A stretch of DNA of 30,832 nucleotides, from the NCBI GenBank assembly GCA_041580155.1, contig JBFGEI010000006.1, positions 1-30,832 of the forward strand. Reading direction: 5' to 3'. How positions within the stretch are numbered: the first letter of the stretch is position 1; every line of letters begins with the position of its first letter. The position numbers were made by a program, and so were the translations under genes. The notes under the pieces are model-generated. The model made no database searches. It saw only the letters and a list, made by a program, of their open reading frames with translations, and was not told the DNA's origin. Shown here piece after piece: positions 16,188 to 23,428 of this stretch. The stretch comes from Limimaricola sp041580155 (GTDB lineage Bacteria; Pseudomonadota; Alphaproteobacteria; Rhodobacterales; Rhodobacteraceae).

Positions 16188-17039
16188 TTACCGGACGGCA
16201 ATCCTGTAGCCGCGCCCGCGCAGGCAATCGGTGTCGTAGCCGCTGAGAATGCGGCCGTCGCTGCGCTGGGTCACCGCGCAATCGAGAGGCAGGCTACGGC
16301 TGAGCTGGGGATATTCGTCGAGGCAATCGCCATCGACCATCGAGGTCAGCTCGAAATCAATCTGGCGCCGGGTCAGGCAGGTGAACGGGATCTCGTTCTG
16401 CCCCGGGCTGGCCGGTGCGCTGGCGACGGGCGCCGGCGTCCAATCGCGCAGCTGGTCGCGGGTCACCTCGTCGCGCGGCGTGGTCGTGATGATCCGGCTG
16501 TCCCGCTCGGGGATATCGGCGCGCGCCACCTCGCGGCGGTCTGCCTCGGCACGGCGCGCCGCCTCGGCGCGGCGCGCGGCATCGGCGGCGCGGGCGATCT
16601 CGGCAAAGCGGTCGGCCTCGGCGCGGCGTGCCGCCTCGGCCCGGGCCTGCGCCGCGGCCTCGTTGCCGCGGGTCGCCTGCATCAGATCCTCGATCCGGCG
16701 GATCGCCTCGCGGGCCCGGTCGGCGCCGTCGTCGCGCTTGGCGCTCTTGCGATCGTCATCGTCATCGTCATCGTCATCGTCGTCATCGTCGTCGTCGTCA
16801 TCGTCGCGATCCCGCCCGCGTCCGCGGCCACGGTTGTCGTTGTCTTCATCACGCGACCGGGCCCGCCGCTCTTCGCGATTCTGCCGGTCCTCGTGGATCG
16901 CGGCGCCCAGCACGCCGAGCGTGACGATGCCGGCGAGGATCTTGCCGAAATCCTTGTTGTCGGCCTGCACCGGGGTCGGTGCCAGGCCGCTCACGCCCAG
17001 GGAAAGGGCCAGGGTCGCGGCGATGATGCTTCGTGCCAT
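16188..17039 (-). CDS. Secreted protein with poly-Asp tract and coiled coil, unknown function
   Basis: I do not recognise this 283-residue protein. A signal peptide (MARSIIAATLALSLGVSGLA, P-V-Q-A cleavage area) is followed by a short hydrophobic stretch (ILAGIVTLGVLGAAI), a charged Arg/Glu/Asp segment, 18 consecutive Asp, then Ala/Arg/Glu repeats of the type AEAARRAEADR that should form a long helix or coiled coil (about residues 105-175). The last 70 residues contain three spaced Cys (FTCLTRRQID, GDCLDEYP, DCAVTQR) and a fourth in DCLRGRGY, which may form disulfides. The start at 17039 has GAGGAG eight bases upstream; the frame is open to 17315. The role is unknown; metal binding by the Asp tract is only a guess. 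Confidence 0.75.
   Translation of the reverse strand: MARSIIAATLALSLGVSGLAPTPVQADNKDFGKILAGIVTLGVLGAAIHEDRQNREERRARSRDEDNDNRGRGRGRDRDDDDDDDDDDDDDDDDDDRKSAKRDDGADRAREAIRRIEDLMQATRGNEAAAQARAEAARRAEADRFAEIARAADAARRAEAARRAEADRREVARADIPERDSRIITTTPRDEVTRDQLRDWTPAPVASAPASPGQNEIPFTCLTRRQIDFELTSMVDGDCLDEYPQLSRSLPLDCAVTQRSDGRILSGYDTDCLRGRGYRIAVR
16752..16805 (-). repeat. Trinucleotide (GAY)18 tract encoding 18 Asp
   Basis: Eighteen codons read GAC or GAT on the minus strand without interruption, partly as an alternating GAC-GAT hexamer repeat. Tracts of this kind can change length by slippage in steps of three, which would keep the reading frame. Confidence 0.9.
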
Positions 17040-17102
17040 GTCTCGGTCTCCTCGGGCGTGCCCTGCGGACGGCGATGGTGTGAGCCGGGTGGTGCAGGTC
17101 TT

Positions 17103-17127
17103 GCGGCCAAGATCGTCGCTTGGCCGC
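17103..17127. promoter_or_regulatory. Perfect 9-bp inverted repeat in a divergent promoter region
   Basis: GCGGCCAAG, 7-nt centre, CTTGGCCGC. It lies between the divergent starts at 17039 and 17202. A second small palindrome GTTATTGAATAAC is at 17161-17173. They could be operators or leader hairpins; neither is followed by a T tract, so terminators are unlikely. Confidence 0.4.
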
Positions 17128-17201
17128 TGACAGGCAATAACCGTAGGCGGAAGGCTGCGTGTTATTGAATAACGATTGGTAAATCCGCATGTTGGGTCAT
17201 C

Positions 17202-17489
17202 ATGAAAACCATCTTCACAGCCCTTGCCCTCATCGCGATCGGCGCCGGATCCGGCGCCGCCGCCGACTGCTACGCCGATTACAAGGCCAAGCAGGACGCG
17301 CCGTTGCGCCTGCATTACGGCGTTGCCCAGATCAACGGTCCGTGCGACGACATCGAGGCCGCGTCCGACGAACTCGCGCCGCGGCTTCGGGCCGACGGCT
17401 GGCAGCTGCTTGCCGTCATGGGCCTGTTCGACGAGACAGGGCTGGCGAAGAGGCAGGACAGTGCAGGCGACTACTACCTCCGCTACTGA
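17202..17489 (+). CDS. Small secreted protein of unknown function
   Basis: A 95-residue protein with a clear signal peptide (MKTIFTALALIAIGAGSGAA, cleavage near A-A-A-D) and a short mature part with two Cys (DCYADYKAK and GPCDD), likely one disulfide. Similar small proteins with the YADYKAK...PLRLHYG pattern are, to my knowledge, common in Rhodobacteraceae but not characterised. No good ribosome binding site is visible. The end overlaps the next gene by 29 nt, suggesting that the two are expressed together. Confidence 0.7.
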   Translation: MKTIFTALALIAIGAGSGAAADCYADYKAKQDAPLRLHYGVAQINGPCDDIEAASDELAPRLRADGWQLLAVMGLFDETGLAKRQDSAGDYYLRY

Positions 17490-18165
17490 GGCGCGTCAGA
17501 CCGGCAACAGGATCGTCATCGCGGGAATCGGCGCCATCGCGCTGCTGCTGATCGGCGCTGCGGTGCTGCTGTTCGTCAACCTGCCCGACGGCAACGCCTT
17601 CAACGCCCGGGTCGAGCGGCTGTTCGTCGCCAACGACGATCTGACCACCCAGGCCGAGATCAAGCTGCTCGAGATCCTCGCCCAGTCCGGCACCGCGTTT
17701 TCCGACACGCTGTCCTCCTACCGCTTCGTGATCTTCGTGCTGCTGGTCTTCGCCAGCGCCATGCTGATCGCCGCCGTCGCCTTCCTGGTGATGCTGATCC
17801 AGCTGAACCGCCGGATGGGCCAGATCGAGCGCAAGGGCATCGAGGTCAATTCGCTGCTGATCAGCCGCGACCAGAACGTGGTCTATCTCAACAACTTCGA
17901 ATTCAAGCTGACCCCGGCGGCGATCGAGACGCTGTCGGTGCTGGCCGAGGCGCGGATGGACGACGAGGTGCTGTCGGGGTCGGAAATCGAGGCGGTGATC
18001 TCGGGCCGCTCGGCGGCCGATTGCGACGAGGCGGCGGGGGCGACCCGGATCAAGCGGCTGCGCGACACGCTGGGCAACCAGATGGTGAGCGAGCTGCTGG
18101 TCAAGAACATCGCCCGGCGCGGCTACATGCTGGCGATCGACAAGGACGTGATCCGGATGGTCTGA
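17461..18165 (+). CDS. Two-TM membrane protein with winged-helix-like C-terminal domain
   Basis: A 234-residue protein: TM1 at about 18-40, an external segment of about 45 residues, TM2 at about 88-114, then a cytoplasmic part. Residues 140-231 read like an OmpR-type winged helix: VVYLNNFEFKLTPAAIETLS, then GATRIKRLRDTLGNQ and ARRGYMLAID, which resemble the recognition helix and the GVGYRL wing of that family. This would be a membrane-bound DNA-binding protein with the opposite order to ToxR/CadC. Start: GTG at 17461 inside the previous gene, with AGAGG upstream; the frame is open to 17224. The domain call is by pattern only; a non-DNA-binding role is possible. Confidence 0.65.
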   Translation: MQATTTSATEARQTGNRIVIAGIGAIALLLIGAAVLLFVNLPDGNAFNARVERLFVANDDLTTQAEIKLLEILAQSGTAFSDTLSSYRFVIFVLLVFASAMLIAAVAFLVMLIQLNRRMGQIERKGIEVNSLLISRDQNVVYLNNFEFKLTPAAIETLSVLAEARMDDEVLSGSEIEAVISGRSAADCDEAAGATRIKRLRDTLGNQMVSELLVKNIARRGYMLAIDKDVIRMV

Positions 18166-18181
18166 CGCGCCGCTGCGGCGC

Positions 18182-18258
18182 TGGTGACCCCGACAGGACT
18201 TGAACCTGTAACCTATCCCTTAGGAGGGGATTGCTCTATCCAGTTGAGCCACGGGGCC
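18182..18258 (-). tRNA. tRNA-Arg (anticodon CCT)
   Basis: A 77-nt cloverleaf with encoded CCA. Acceptor GGCCCCG / CGGGGTC, D arm GCTC...GAGC, anticodon arm ATCCC-CTCCTAA-GGGAT (anticodon CCT, reads AGG), T arm ACAGG-TTCAAGT-CCTGT, discriminator A. Confidence 0.95.
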
Positions 18259-18268
18259 ACGCCGCCCC

Positions 18269-18297
18269 GTCATGCCCCGCTTTGGCCGATGCGTCAA
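18269..18297 (-). promoter_or_regulatory. Candidate promoter for tRNA-Arg
   Basis: On the minus strand TTGACG (18297-18292), 17 bp, CATGAC (18274-18269), ending 10 bp before the tRNA 5' end. The -10 match is weak. Confidence 0.4.
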
Positions 18298-18347
18298 CGT
18301 CGCTTGGACATGCCGCCGCCGACAGGTAAACCACAGCGACGCCGCAG

Positions 18348-19394
18348 ATGCCCAGAGACCCGATCATGATGCCACCGCCCCGCCGCCCCCTGACCCTGCG
18401 CGACGTCTCCGAACTGTCGGGCGTCAGCGAAATGACCGTCAGCCGGGTGCTGCGCAACAAGGGCGACGTCAGCGAGCCGACCCGCGAAAAGGTCCGCGCC
18501 GCCGCCAAGAAGCTGGGCTACGTGCCGAACCGGATCGCCGGGTCGCTCGCGTCGAGCCGGGTCAACCTGGTCGCCGTGATCATCCCGTCGCTGGGCAACA
18601 TGGTGTTCCCCGAAGTGCTGTCGGGCATCTCCGAGACGCTGGCCGGCACCGGGCTGCAACCGGTGGTCGGGGTCACCGACTATCTCAGCGACACCGAGGA
18701 GCAGGTGCTGTTCGAGATGCTGTCCTGGCGCCCCTCGGGGGTGATCATCGCCGGGCTCGAGCATTCGGACGCCAGCCGGGCGATGCTGAACCGGGCCGGG
18801 ATCCCGGTGGTCGAGATCATGGACACCGACGGCGCGCCGATCGACGCCTGCGTCGGCATCAGCCACCGCCGCGCCGGCCGCGAGATGGCCGAGGAAATCC
18901 TGCGCCAAGGCTACAAGCGGATCGGCTTTCTCGGCACCAAGATGCCTGCCGACCACCGCGCCCGCAAGCGCTTCGAAGGCTTCACCCGGACGCTGGGCCG
19001 CGCCGGGGTCGAGATCGCCGACCAGGAGTTCTACTCCGGCGGCTCGGCGCTGAAGAAGGGCCGCGAGATGACCGCGGCGCTGCTCGAGCGGACCCCGGAC
19101 ATCGACTTTCTTTACTACTCGAACGACATGATCGGCGCCGGCGGGCTTTTGTGGCTGCTCGAACAGGGCATCGAGATCCCGAAGCGGGTCGGACTCGCCG
19201 GCTTCAACGGGGTCGAGCTGCTCGACGGGCTGCCGCTGCAGCTGGCGACGATGGACGCCTGTCGCCGCGAGATCGGCCAGCAGGCGGCGCGGATCATCGC
19301 GGCGCGGCACACCGGCCCCGATCAGGGCGGTGGCGAGTTGGTCGAATTGATCCCGACGCTGTCGCTTGGAGACACCTTGGGGCGCGGGCGCTGA
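18348..19394 (+). CDS. LacI-family transcriptional regulator
   Basis: A 348-residue repressor. The N-terminal helix-turn-helix is LTLRDVSELSGVSEMTVSRV, followed by the hinge helix region (NRIAGSLASSR) and a periplasmic-binding-protein-like sensor domain (VNLVAVIIPSLGNMVFPEVL onwards; SNDMIGAGGL near the dimer/ligand part). The overall pattern resembles gluconate-type regulators (GntR of the LacI family), but the ligand cannot be assigned. No sugar transport or catabolic gene is adjacent, so its targets must be elsewhere. It lies alone between two tRNA genes on the other strand. Starts at 18366 or 18369 are also possible; no clear ribosome binding site decides. Confidence 0.9.
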   Translation: MPRDPIMMPPPRRPLTLRDVSELSGVSEMTVSRVLRNKGDVSEPTREKVRAAAKKLGYVPNRIAGSLASSRVNLVAVIIPSLGNMVFPEVLSGISETLAGTGLQPVVGVTDYLSDTEEQVLFEMLSWRPSGVIIAGLEHSDASRAMLNRAGIPVVEIMDTDGAPIDACVGISHRRAGREMAEEILRQGYKRIGFLGTKMPADHRARKRFEGFTRTLGRAGVEIADQEFYSGGSALKKGREMTAALLERTPDIDFLYYSNDMIGAGGLLWLLEQGIEIPKRVGLAGFNGVELLDGLPLQLATMDACRREIGQQAARIIAARHTGPDQGGGELVELIPTLSLGDTLGRGR

Positions 19395-19486
19395 GCCCCG
19401 CACCACGGATCCCGAAATCAGGCTGACGGCCGCGCGACGATCGACCCGGATTCGGGCTGACGCTGTCGCGAGCCTGGCTGCCAAAC

Positions 19487-19501
19487 CCCGGGCATCCCGG
19501 G
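19487..19501 (-). terminator. Possible hairpin after tRNA-Lys
   Basis: CCCGGG-ATG-CCCGGG on the minus strand, followed by GTTTGG, 15 nt past the tRNA-Lys 3' end. Short stem and weak T tract. Confidence 0.3.
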
Positions 19502-19516
19502 AGATTTCTGGATCAG

Positions 19517-19592
19517 TGGTGAGCCGTGCAGGATTCGAACCTGCGACCCACTGATTAAAAGTCAGTTGCTCTACCAACTGAGCTAACGGCCC
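19517..19592 (-). tRNA. tRNA-Lys (anticodon TTT)
   Basis: A 76-nt cloverleaf with encoded CCA. Acceptor GGGCCGT / ACGGCTC, D arm GCTC...GAGC, anticodon arm ACTGA-CTTTTAA-TCAGT (anticodon TTT), T arm GCAGG-TTCGAAT-CCTGC, discriminator A. Confidence 0.96.
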
Positions 19593-19602
19593 ACTGGGGG
19601 GC

Positions 19603-19631
19603 TACCTAGTGGGAGCGACTCGGGCGGTCAA
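19603..19631 (-). promoter_or_regulatory. Promoter of tRNA-Lys
   Basis: On the minus strand TTGACC (19631-19626), 17 bp, TAGGTA (19608-19603), ending 10 bp before the tRNA 5' end. Good spacing and a near-consensus -35 box. Confidence 0.6.
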
Positions 19632-19686
19632 CCGCAAAATTATCGAATTGCTGGATAAAGTTTTCCGGCTTTGTTATGGCCCCGCC

Positions 19687-20502
19687 ATGCAGGACAAGAC
19701 CCCCTCCGGCCTGCCGTTCATGAAGATGCACGGCCTTGGCAACGACTTCGTCGTGATCGACGCGCGCACCGCCCCCGTGGCGGTGACGCCGGCGCTCGCC
19801 ATCGCCATGGCAGACCGGCATCGCGGCGTCGGTTTCGACCAGCTCGCGGTGATCTCGGACGCCACCGGCGCCGACCTGCACCTGACCTTCTGGAACGCAG
19901 ACGGCTCGACCTCGGCGGCCTGCGGCAACGCCACCCGCTGCATCGCCCGCTGGGAGATGGACCGCCGCGGCGTGGCCGCGCTGGCGATCACCACCGACCG
20001 TGGCGCGCTGGCGGCGCGCGATGCCGGCGACGGGCTGATGTCGGTCAACATGGGCCAGCCGCAGACCGATTGGGCCGAGATCCCGCTGGCCCGCGCGATG
20101 GACACGCTGGAACTGCCGATCGACGGTGCCCCGACCGCCACCGGCATGGGCAATCCGCATTGCAGCTTCTTCGTCGACGACGCCGAGGCGGTGGACCTGG
20201 AGCGCTTTGGTCCGGCGCATGAACACCACCCGCTGTTCCCGGCGCGGACCAACGTGCAACTGGCGCAGATCACCGGTCCCGACCGGATTCGGATGCGGGT
20301 CTGGGAACGCGGCGCCGGGCTGACGCTGGCCTCGGGGTCGTCCTCCTGCGCCGTCGCCGTCGCCGCCGCGCGGCGAGGGCTGACCGGGCGCCGCGTGACC
20401 ATCGATCTCGACGGCGGCACGCTGCAGGTCGACTGGCGCGACGACGGGGTCTGGATGACCGGCCCCACCGCGCATGTGTTCGACGGCGTCTGGAGGCTGT
20501 GA
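19687..20502 (+). CDS. dapF: Diaminopimelate epimerase, with one catalytic Cys replaced
   Basis: A 271-residue DapF-family protein that interconverts LL- and meso-diaminopimelate for lysine and peptidoglycan. Motifs: FMKMHGLGNDFVVID at the start, ACGNATRC with catalytic Cys79, and GMGNPHCSFFV. The second half of the active site reads WERGAGLTLASGSSSCAV: the usual second catalytic Cys of ERGxGETxACGTG is Ser216 here, with a Cys five residues later (C221). The codons (TCG GGG) leave no doubt about the residue. The frame is open to 19609, but the family starts near the ATG at 19687. Its stop overlaps the mtaB start by one base (TGATG), so the genes are coupled. Confidence 0.88.
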   Translation: MQDKTPSGLPFMKMHGLGNDFVVIDARTAPVAVTPALAIAMADRHRGVGFDQLAVISDATGADLHLTFWNADGSTSAACGNATRCIARWEMDRRGVAALAITTDRGALAARDAGDGLMSVNMGQPQTDWAEIPLARAMDTLELPIDGAPTATGMGNPHCSFFVDDAEAVDLERFGPAHEHHPLFPARTNVQLAQITGPDRIRMRVWERGAGLTLASGSSSCAVAVAAARRGLTGRRVTIDLDGGTLQVDWRDDGVWMTGPTAHVFDGVWRL

Positions 20503-21761
20503 TGGACCGCAAGGCACCGATCTTCGCCACCATGGGCTGCCGGCTCAACGCCTACGAAACCGAGGCGATGAAGGATCTCGCGGCGCAGGCCGGGGTGGAG
20601 GACGCAGTGGTGGTCAACACCTGCGCCGTCACCGCCGAGGCGGTGCGCAAGGCCGGCCAGGAAATCCGCCGTTTGCGGCGCGAGAACCCGACCGCCAAGA
20701 TCATCGTCACCGGCTGCGCCGCGCAGACCGACCCGAAGCGATTCTCGGACATGGCCGAGGTCGACCTGGTGATCGGCAACACCGAGAAGATGAACCCGGC
20801 GACCTGGGCCGGCATGGCGCCGGACCTGATCGGCGCGACCGAGGCGGTGCAGGTCGACGACATCATGTCGGTCACCGAGACCGCCGGCCACCTGATCGAC
20901 GGCTTCGGCACCCGGTCGCGCGCCTATGTGCAGGTGCAGAACGGCTGCGACCACCGCTGCACCTTCTGCATCATTCCCTTCGGCCGCGGCAATTCGCGGT
21001 CGGTTCCGGCCGGCGTCGTGGTCGACCAGATCAAGCGGCTGGTGCAGCGCGGCTACGAGGAAATCGTGCTGACCGGCGTCGACCTGACCTCCTGGGGCGC
21101 CGACCTGCCGGCGACGCCGCGGCTGGGTGACCTAGTGCTGCGGATCCTGAAGCTGGTGTCGGACCTGCCGCGGCTGCGGATCTCGTCGATCGATTCGATC
21201 GAGGTCGACGAGGCGCTGATGCAGGCGATCGCCACCGAGCCGCGGCTGATGCCGCATCTGCACCTGTCGTTGCAGCACGGCGATGACATGATCCTGAAGC
21301 GGATGAAGCGCCGCCACCTGCGCGACGACGCCATCAAATTCGCCGAGGAGGCGCGGCGGCTGCGCCCCGAGATGACCTTCGGCGCCGACATCATCGCAGG
21401 GTTTCCAACCGAGACCGAGGCGATGTTCGAGAACTCGCTGAAGCTGGTCGACGACTGCCACCTGACTTGGCTGCACGTGTTCCCCTATTCGCCCCGCCCC
21501 GGCACACCGGCGGCGCGGATGCCGGCGGTGAACGGCAAGCTGATCAAGTCCCGCGCTGCCCGGCTGCGCGCCGCCGGCGACCGGGTCGTCGACGCGCATC
21601 TGGCGGCGCAGGTCGGCAAGACCCACCGGGTTCTGATGGAGAACCCCGGCATGGGCCGCACCGAACAATTCGCCGAGGTGCAGGTCGCCGAACCGCAGAT
21701 CGAAGGTCGCATCGTCGAGTTGCGCATCTTGGGCCGCGACGGCATTCGACTGCTGGCCTGA
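20502..21761 (+). CDS. mtaB: tRNA t6A37 methylthiotransferase MtaB
   Basis: A 419-residue radical-SAM enzyme that converts t6A to ms2t6A at position 37 of tRNAs reading ANN codons. The N-terminal MTTase domain has Cys13, Cys41 and Cys72 (MGCRLNAYE, NTCAVT, TGCAAQ) for the second [4Fe-4S] cluster; the radical-SAM motif is Cys149-x3-Cys153-x2-Cys156 (CDHRCTFCIIPFGRG). HLSLQHGDDMILKRMKRRH and FPYSPRPGTPA are family signatures. The short C-terminus is TRAM-like. GGAGG lies five bases before the ATG at 20502. The HRCTFC...GRGNSRS pattern and length favour MtaB over MiaB or RimO. Confidence 0.92.
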   Translation: MDRKAPIFATMGCRLNAYETEAMKDLAAQAGVEDAVVVNTCAVTAEAVRKAGQEIRRLRRENPTAKIIVTGCAAQTDPKRFSDMAEVDLVIGNTEKMNPATWAGMAPDLIGATEAVQVDDIMSVTETAGHLIDGFGTRSRAYVQVQNGCDHRCTFCIIPFGRGNSRSVPAGVVVDQIKRLVQRGYEEIVLTGVDLTSWGADLPATPRLGDLVLRILKLVSDLPRLRISSIDSIEVDEALMQAIATEPRLMPHLHLSLQHGDDMILKRMKRRHLRDDAIKFAEEARRLRPEMTFGADIIAGFPTETEAMFENSLKLVDDCHLTWLHVFPYSPRPGTPAARMPAVNGKLIKSRAARLRAAGDRVVDAHLAAQVGKTHRVLMENPGMGRTEQFAEVQVAEPQIEGRIVELRILGRDGIRLLA

Positions 21762-21967
21762 CGCCGCCCTTCGGCATCGAGTCCGTCGCGGAAACGGGGA
21801 TCTGCGGGTCGGTCCTGGGCACCCGTGGCCGCATCCTGCCGGTCGCGATATATCTGGAATCCATTCAGCGACGGCACGTCGCCGGGGCGCGACGGCGCCC
21901 CGGCGCCGCCCCTTGCGCGCGGCTCGGGCCGCTGGTTGACTGCGCTCCGACAAACGGAGTGTTCCAC
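21762..21967. other. Intergenic region between mtaB and the GST gene
   Basis: 206 bp without a gene. It holds the hairpin at 21880-21905 and a possible GST promoter (TTGCGC, 17 bp, TTGACT) about 20-50 bp before the GST ATG. Nothing else is recognised. Confidence 0.5.
21880..21905. terminator. Perfect 11-bp GC hairpin, possible mtaB terminator
   Basis: CGCCGGGGCGC, loop GACG, GCGCCCCGGCG. It is 118 nt past the mtaB stop and lacks a T tract, so termination is uncertain. Confidence 0.4.
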
Positions 21968-22573
21968 ATGAAACTGCTCACATCCCCCGCCTCGCCGTTC
22001 GCGCGCAAGGTGCGCGTGGTGCTGCACGAAACCGGCCAGTCGGACCAGGTCGAGGAGGTGGTCGCCGCGACCAACCCGCTGGGCCACCCGGCCGAGGTGA
22101 TGCACGCCAACCCGCTGGGCAAGATCCCGGCGCTGATCCGCGACGACGGCCCGGCGCTGTACGACAGCCGGGTGATCACCCGGTTTCTCGACGCGCAGGC
22201 CGGCGGCCGGCTCTACCCCGAAACCCGCCTGTGGGAGGTGCTGACGCTCGAGGCGACCGCCGACGGCATCATGGACGCCGCGGTGGCGATGGTGCTGGAG
22301 AACCGGGTGCGGCCCGAGGGCGAGCGCTCGCAGGGCTGGATCGAGGGGCAATGGCTCAAGGTGGCGCGGGCGCTCGACGCGATCGAAGCGCGCTGGGTGT
22401 CTAACCTCGAGGGCAATCTCGACATCGGCCAGATCGCGACCGGCTGCGCGCTGGAGTATCTCGACCTGCGCCACGCGGCGCGCGACTGGCGCGCCGGGCG
22501 GCCGCAGCTGGCCGCCTGGCAGGCCCGATTCGCGCAGCGCGACAGCATGATCGCCACCGCACCGCCGGCCTGA
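21968..22573 (+). CDS. Glutathione S-transferase family protein
   Basis: A 201-residue protein with the GST thioredoxin-like N-terminal domain (MKLLTSPASPFARKVRVVLH; SPFARKV is the glutathione-site pattern, Ser replacing the Tyr of other classes) and NPLGKIPALIRDDGPALYDS with the cis-Pro and the E/D-S glutathione contact. The C-terminal part (IMDAAVAMVLENRVRPEG, GQIATGCALEYLDLR) is the helical domain. The substrate is unknown; the YibF-like GST group is a good fit. It is separated from mtaB by 206 bp and ends in a strong bidirectional terminator. Confidence 0.88.
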   Translation: MKLLTSPASPFARKVRVVLHETGQSDQVEEVVAATNPLGHPAEVMHANPLGKIPALIRDDGPALYDSRVITRFLDAQAGGRLYPETRLWEVLTLEATADGIMDAAVAMVLENRVRPEGERSQGWIEGQWLKVARALDAIEARWVSNLEGNLDIGQIATGCALEYLDLRHAARDWRAGRPQLAAWQARFAQRDSMIATAPPA

Positions 22574-22584
22574 AGCCCGAAAAC

Positions 22585-22624
22585 GCGCAGGGCCCGCCGG
22601 CATCTCTGCCGACGGGCCCTGCGC
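22585..22624. terminator. Bidirectional terminator between GST and beta-barrel genes
   Basis: GCGCAGGGCCCG-C-CGGCA, loop TCTC, TGCCG-A-CGGGCCCTGCGC: an almost perfect 18-position stem between two convergent genes. AAAA on the left side gives a T tract for the minus-strand gene; for the GST side no T tract is seen. Confidence 0.75.
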
Positions 22625-22637
22625 GGTGATCGACCGA

Positions 22638-23285
22638 TCAGAAGTTGAAGCTGACGCCGAGGTTCAGCGCGTTGGTCACGATATCCGATTCGAGCGTGCC
22701 GCCGGTGTCGAGATCGGCCTCGTTGCTCGAGAAGGTGCCCTTGTATTCGCCGAACAGCGACAGCTGGTCGGTCAGCTCGTAGCTGGCACCGGCCATCAGC
22801 GCGACCGCGGGGCCGGTGATCTGGTATTCGTCGGTGATAGAGTCGCCGTCCTTCAGCTCGACCCGCGGCACCGCGATGCCGAGACCGCCGCCGACATAGG
22901 GCGTGACCCCGCCAACCGCGTCGGGCCAACGGCGATAGGCGTTCAGCGTCAGGATGTTGAGCCCGTCGCTGAATTCGAAATGCTCGTAGCCGGTGGCCGC
23001 TAGCGTCTCGTCATCGGCGTAGACCTTGGTGTGGTTCAGGTCGACGCCGAAGCCGAAGGTCTCGCTGCGCCACCAGGTGGCGCGGACACCGTAATACGGC
23101 GGCGCGTCGAAGGAATTGCCATCCCAGCCGGCGGTGAAGTCGTTGTCGGTCACGACGTCGTCGCCGCGCACGGTGACGCCGGAATGCGGCGCGCCCTGAA
23201 CGCCGCCGTAGAAGCTGAGCTCGACTTCCGCGGCGGCGAGGCCGGGAACGAGGGTCAGGGCGGCAAGGGCGACAAGGCGGAGCAT
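22638..23285 (-). CDS. Outer membrane beta-barrel protein
   Basis: A 215-residue protein with a signal peptide (MLRLVALAALTLVPGLAAAE) and repeated amphipathic strands (VELSFYGGVQGAPHSGVTV, YGVRATWWRSETFGFGVDL, TPYVGGGLGIAVPRVEL, SLFGEYKGTFSS), ending in a C-terminal Phe strand (NLGVSFNF), as needed for BAM recognition. This fits an eight-stranded OmpA/OmpW-like barrel. Rhodobacteraceae relatives are sometimes annotated as lipid A oxidase (LpxQ-like), a possible but unproven role. The ATG at 23285 was chosen as it starts the signal peptide; the frame is open to 23339. Confidence 0.8.
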   Translation of the reverse strand: MLRLVALAALTLVPGLAAAEVELSFYGGVQGAPHSGVTVRGDDVVTDNDFTAGWDGNSFDAPPYYGVRATWWRSETFGFGVDLNHTKVYADDETLAATGYEHFEFSDGLNILTLNAYRRWPDAVGGVTPYVGGGLGIAVPRVELKDGDSITDEYQITGPAVALMAGASYELTDQLSLFGEYKGTFSSNEADLDTGGTLESDIVTNALNLGVSFNF

Positions 23286-23428
23286 CGGCAGTAATCCAAC
23301 GGACTGAGGGCGGCAAATTGACGGAGATCTATATTGCATGAATTAGACCCCGCCGTCGCCCCCGACAAGCCACGGAAATTTCAAATTCCTGTTGTCGCAT
23401 TCCTGCAACGAGACCGCGGCGCGCCGGA

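Noticed and set aside
16740..16810. The GTC/ATC repeat as a possible CRISPR or tandem repeat array
   Set aside because: It is a simple trinucleotide run within a coding frame, with no spacers.
18167..18181. GCGCCGC-T-GCGGCGC between the winged-helix-like gene and tRNA-Arg
   Set aside because: Loop of one base and no T tract on either strand; not enough to call a terminator.
19415..19462. Imperfect direct repeat TCAGGCTGACG / TCGGGCTGACG downstream of the LacI gene
   Set aside because: Only two 11-bp near-copies in high-GC DNA; no sign of an att site or operator symmetry.
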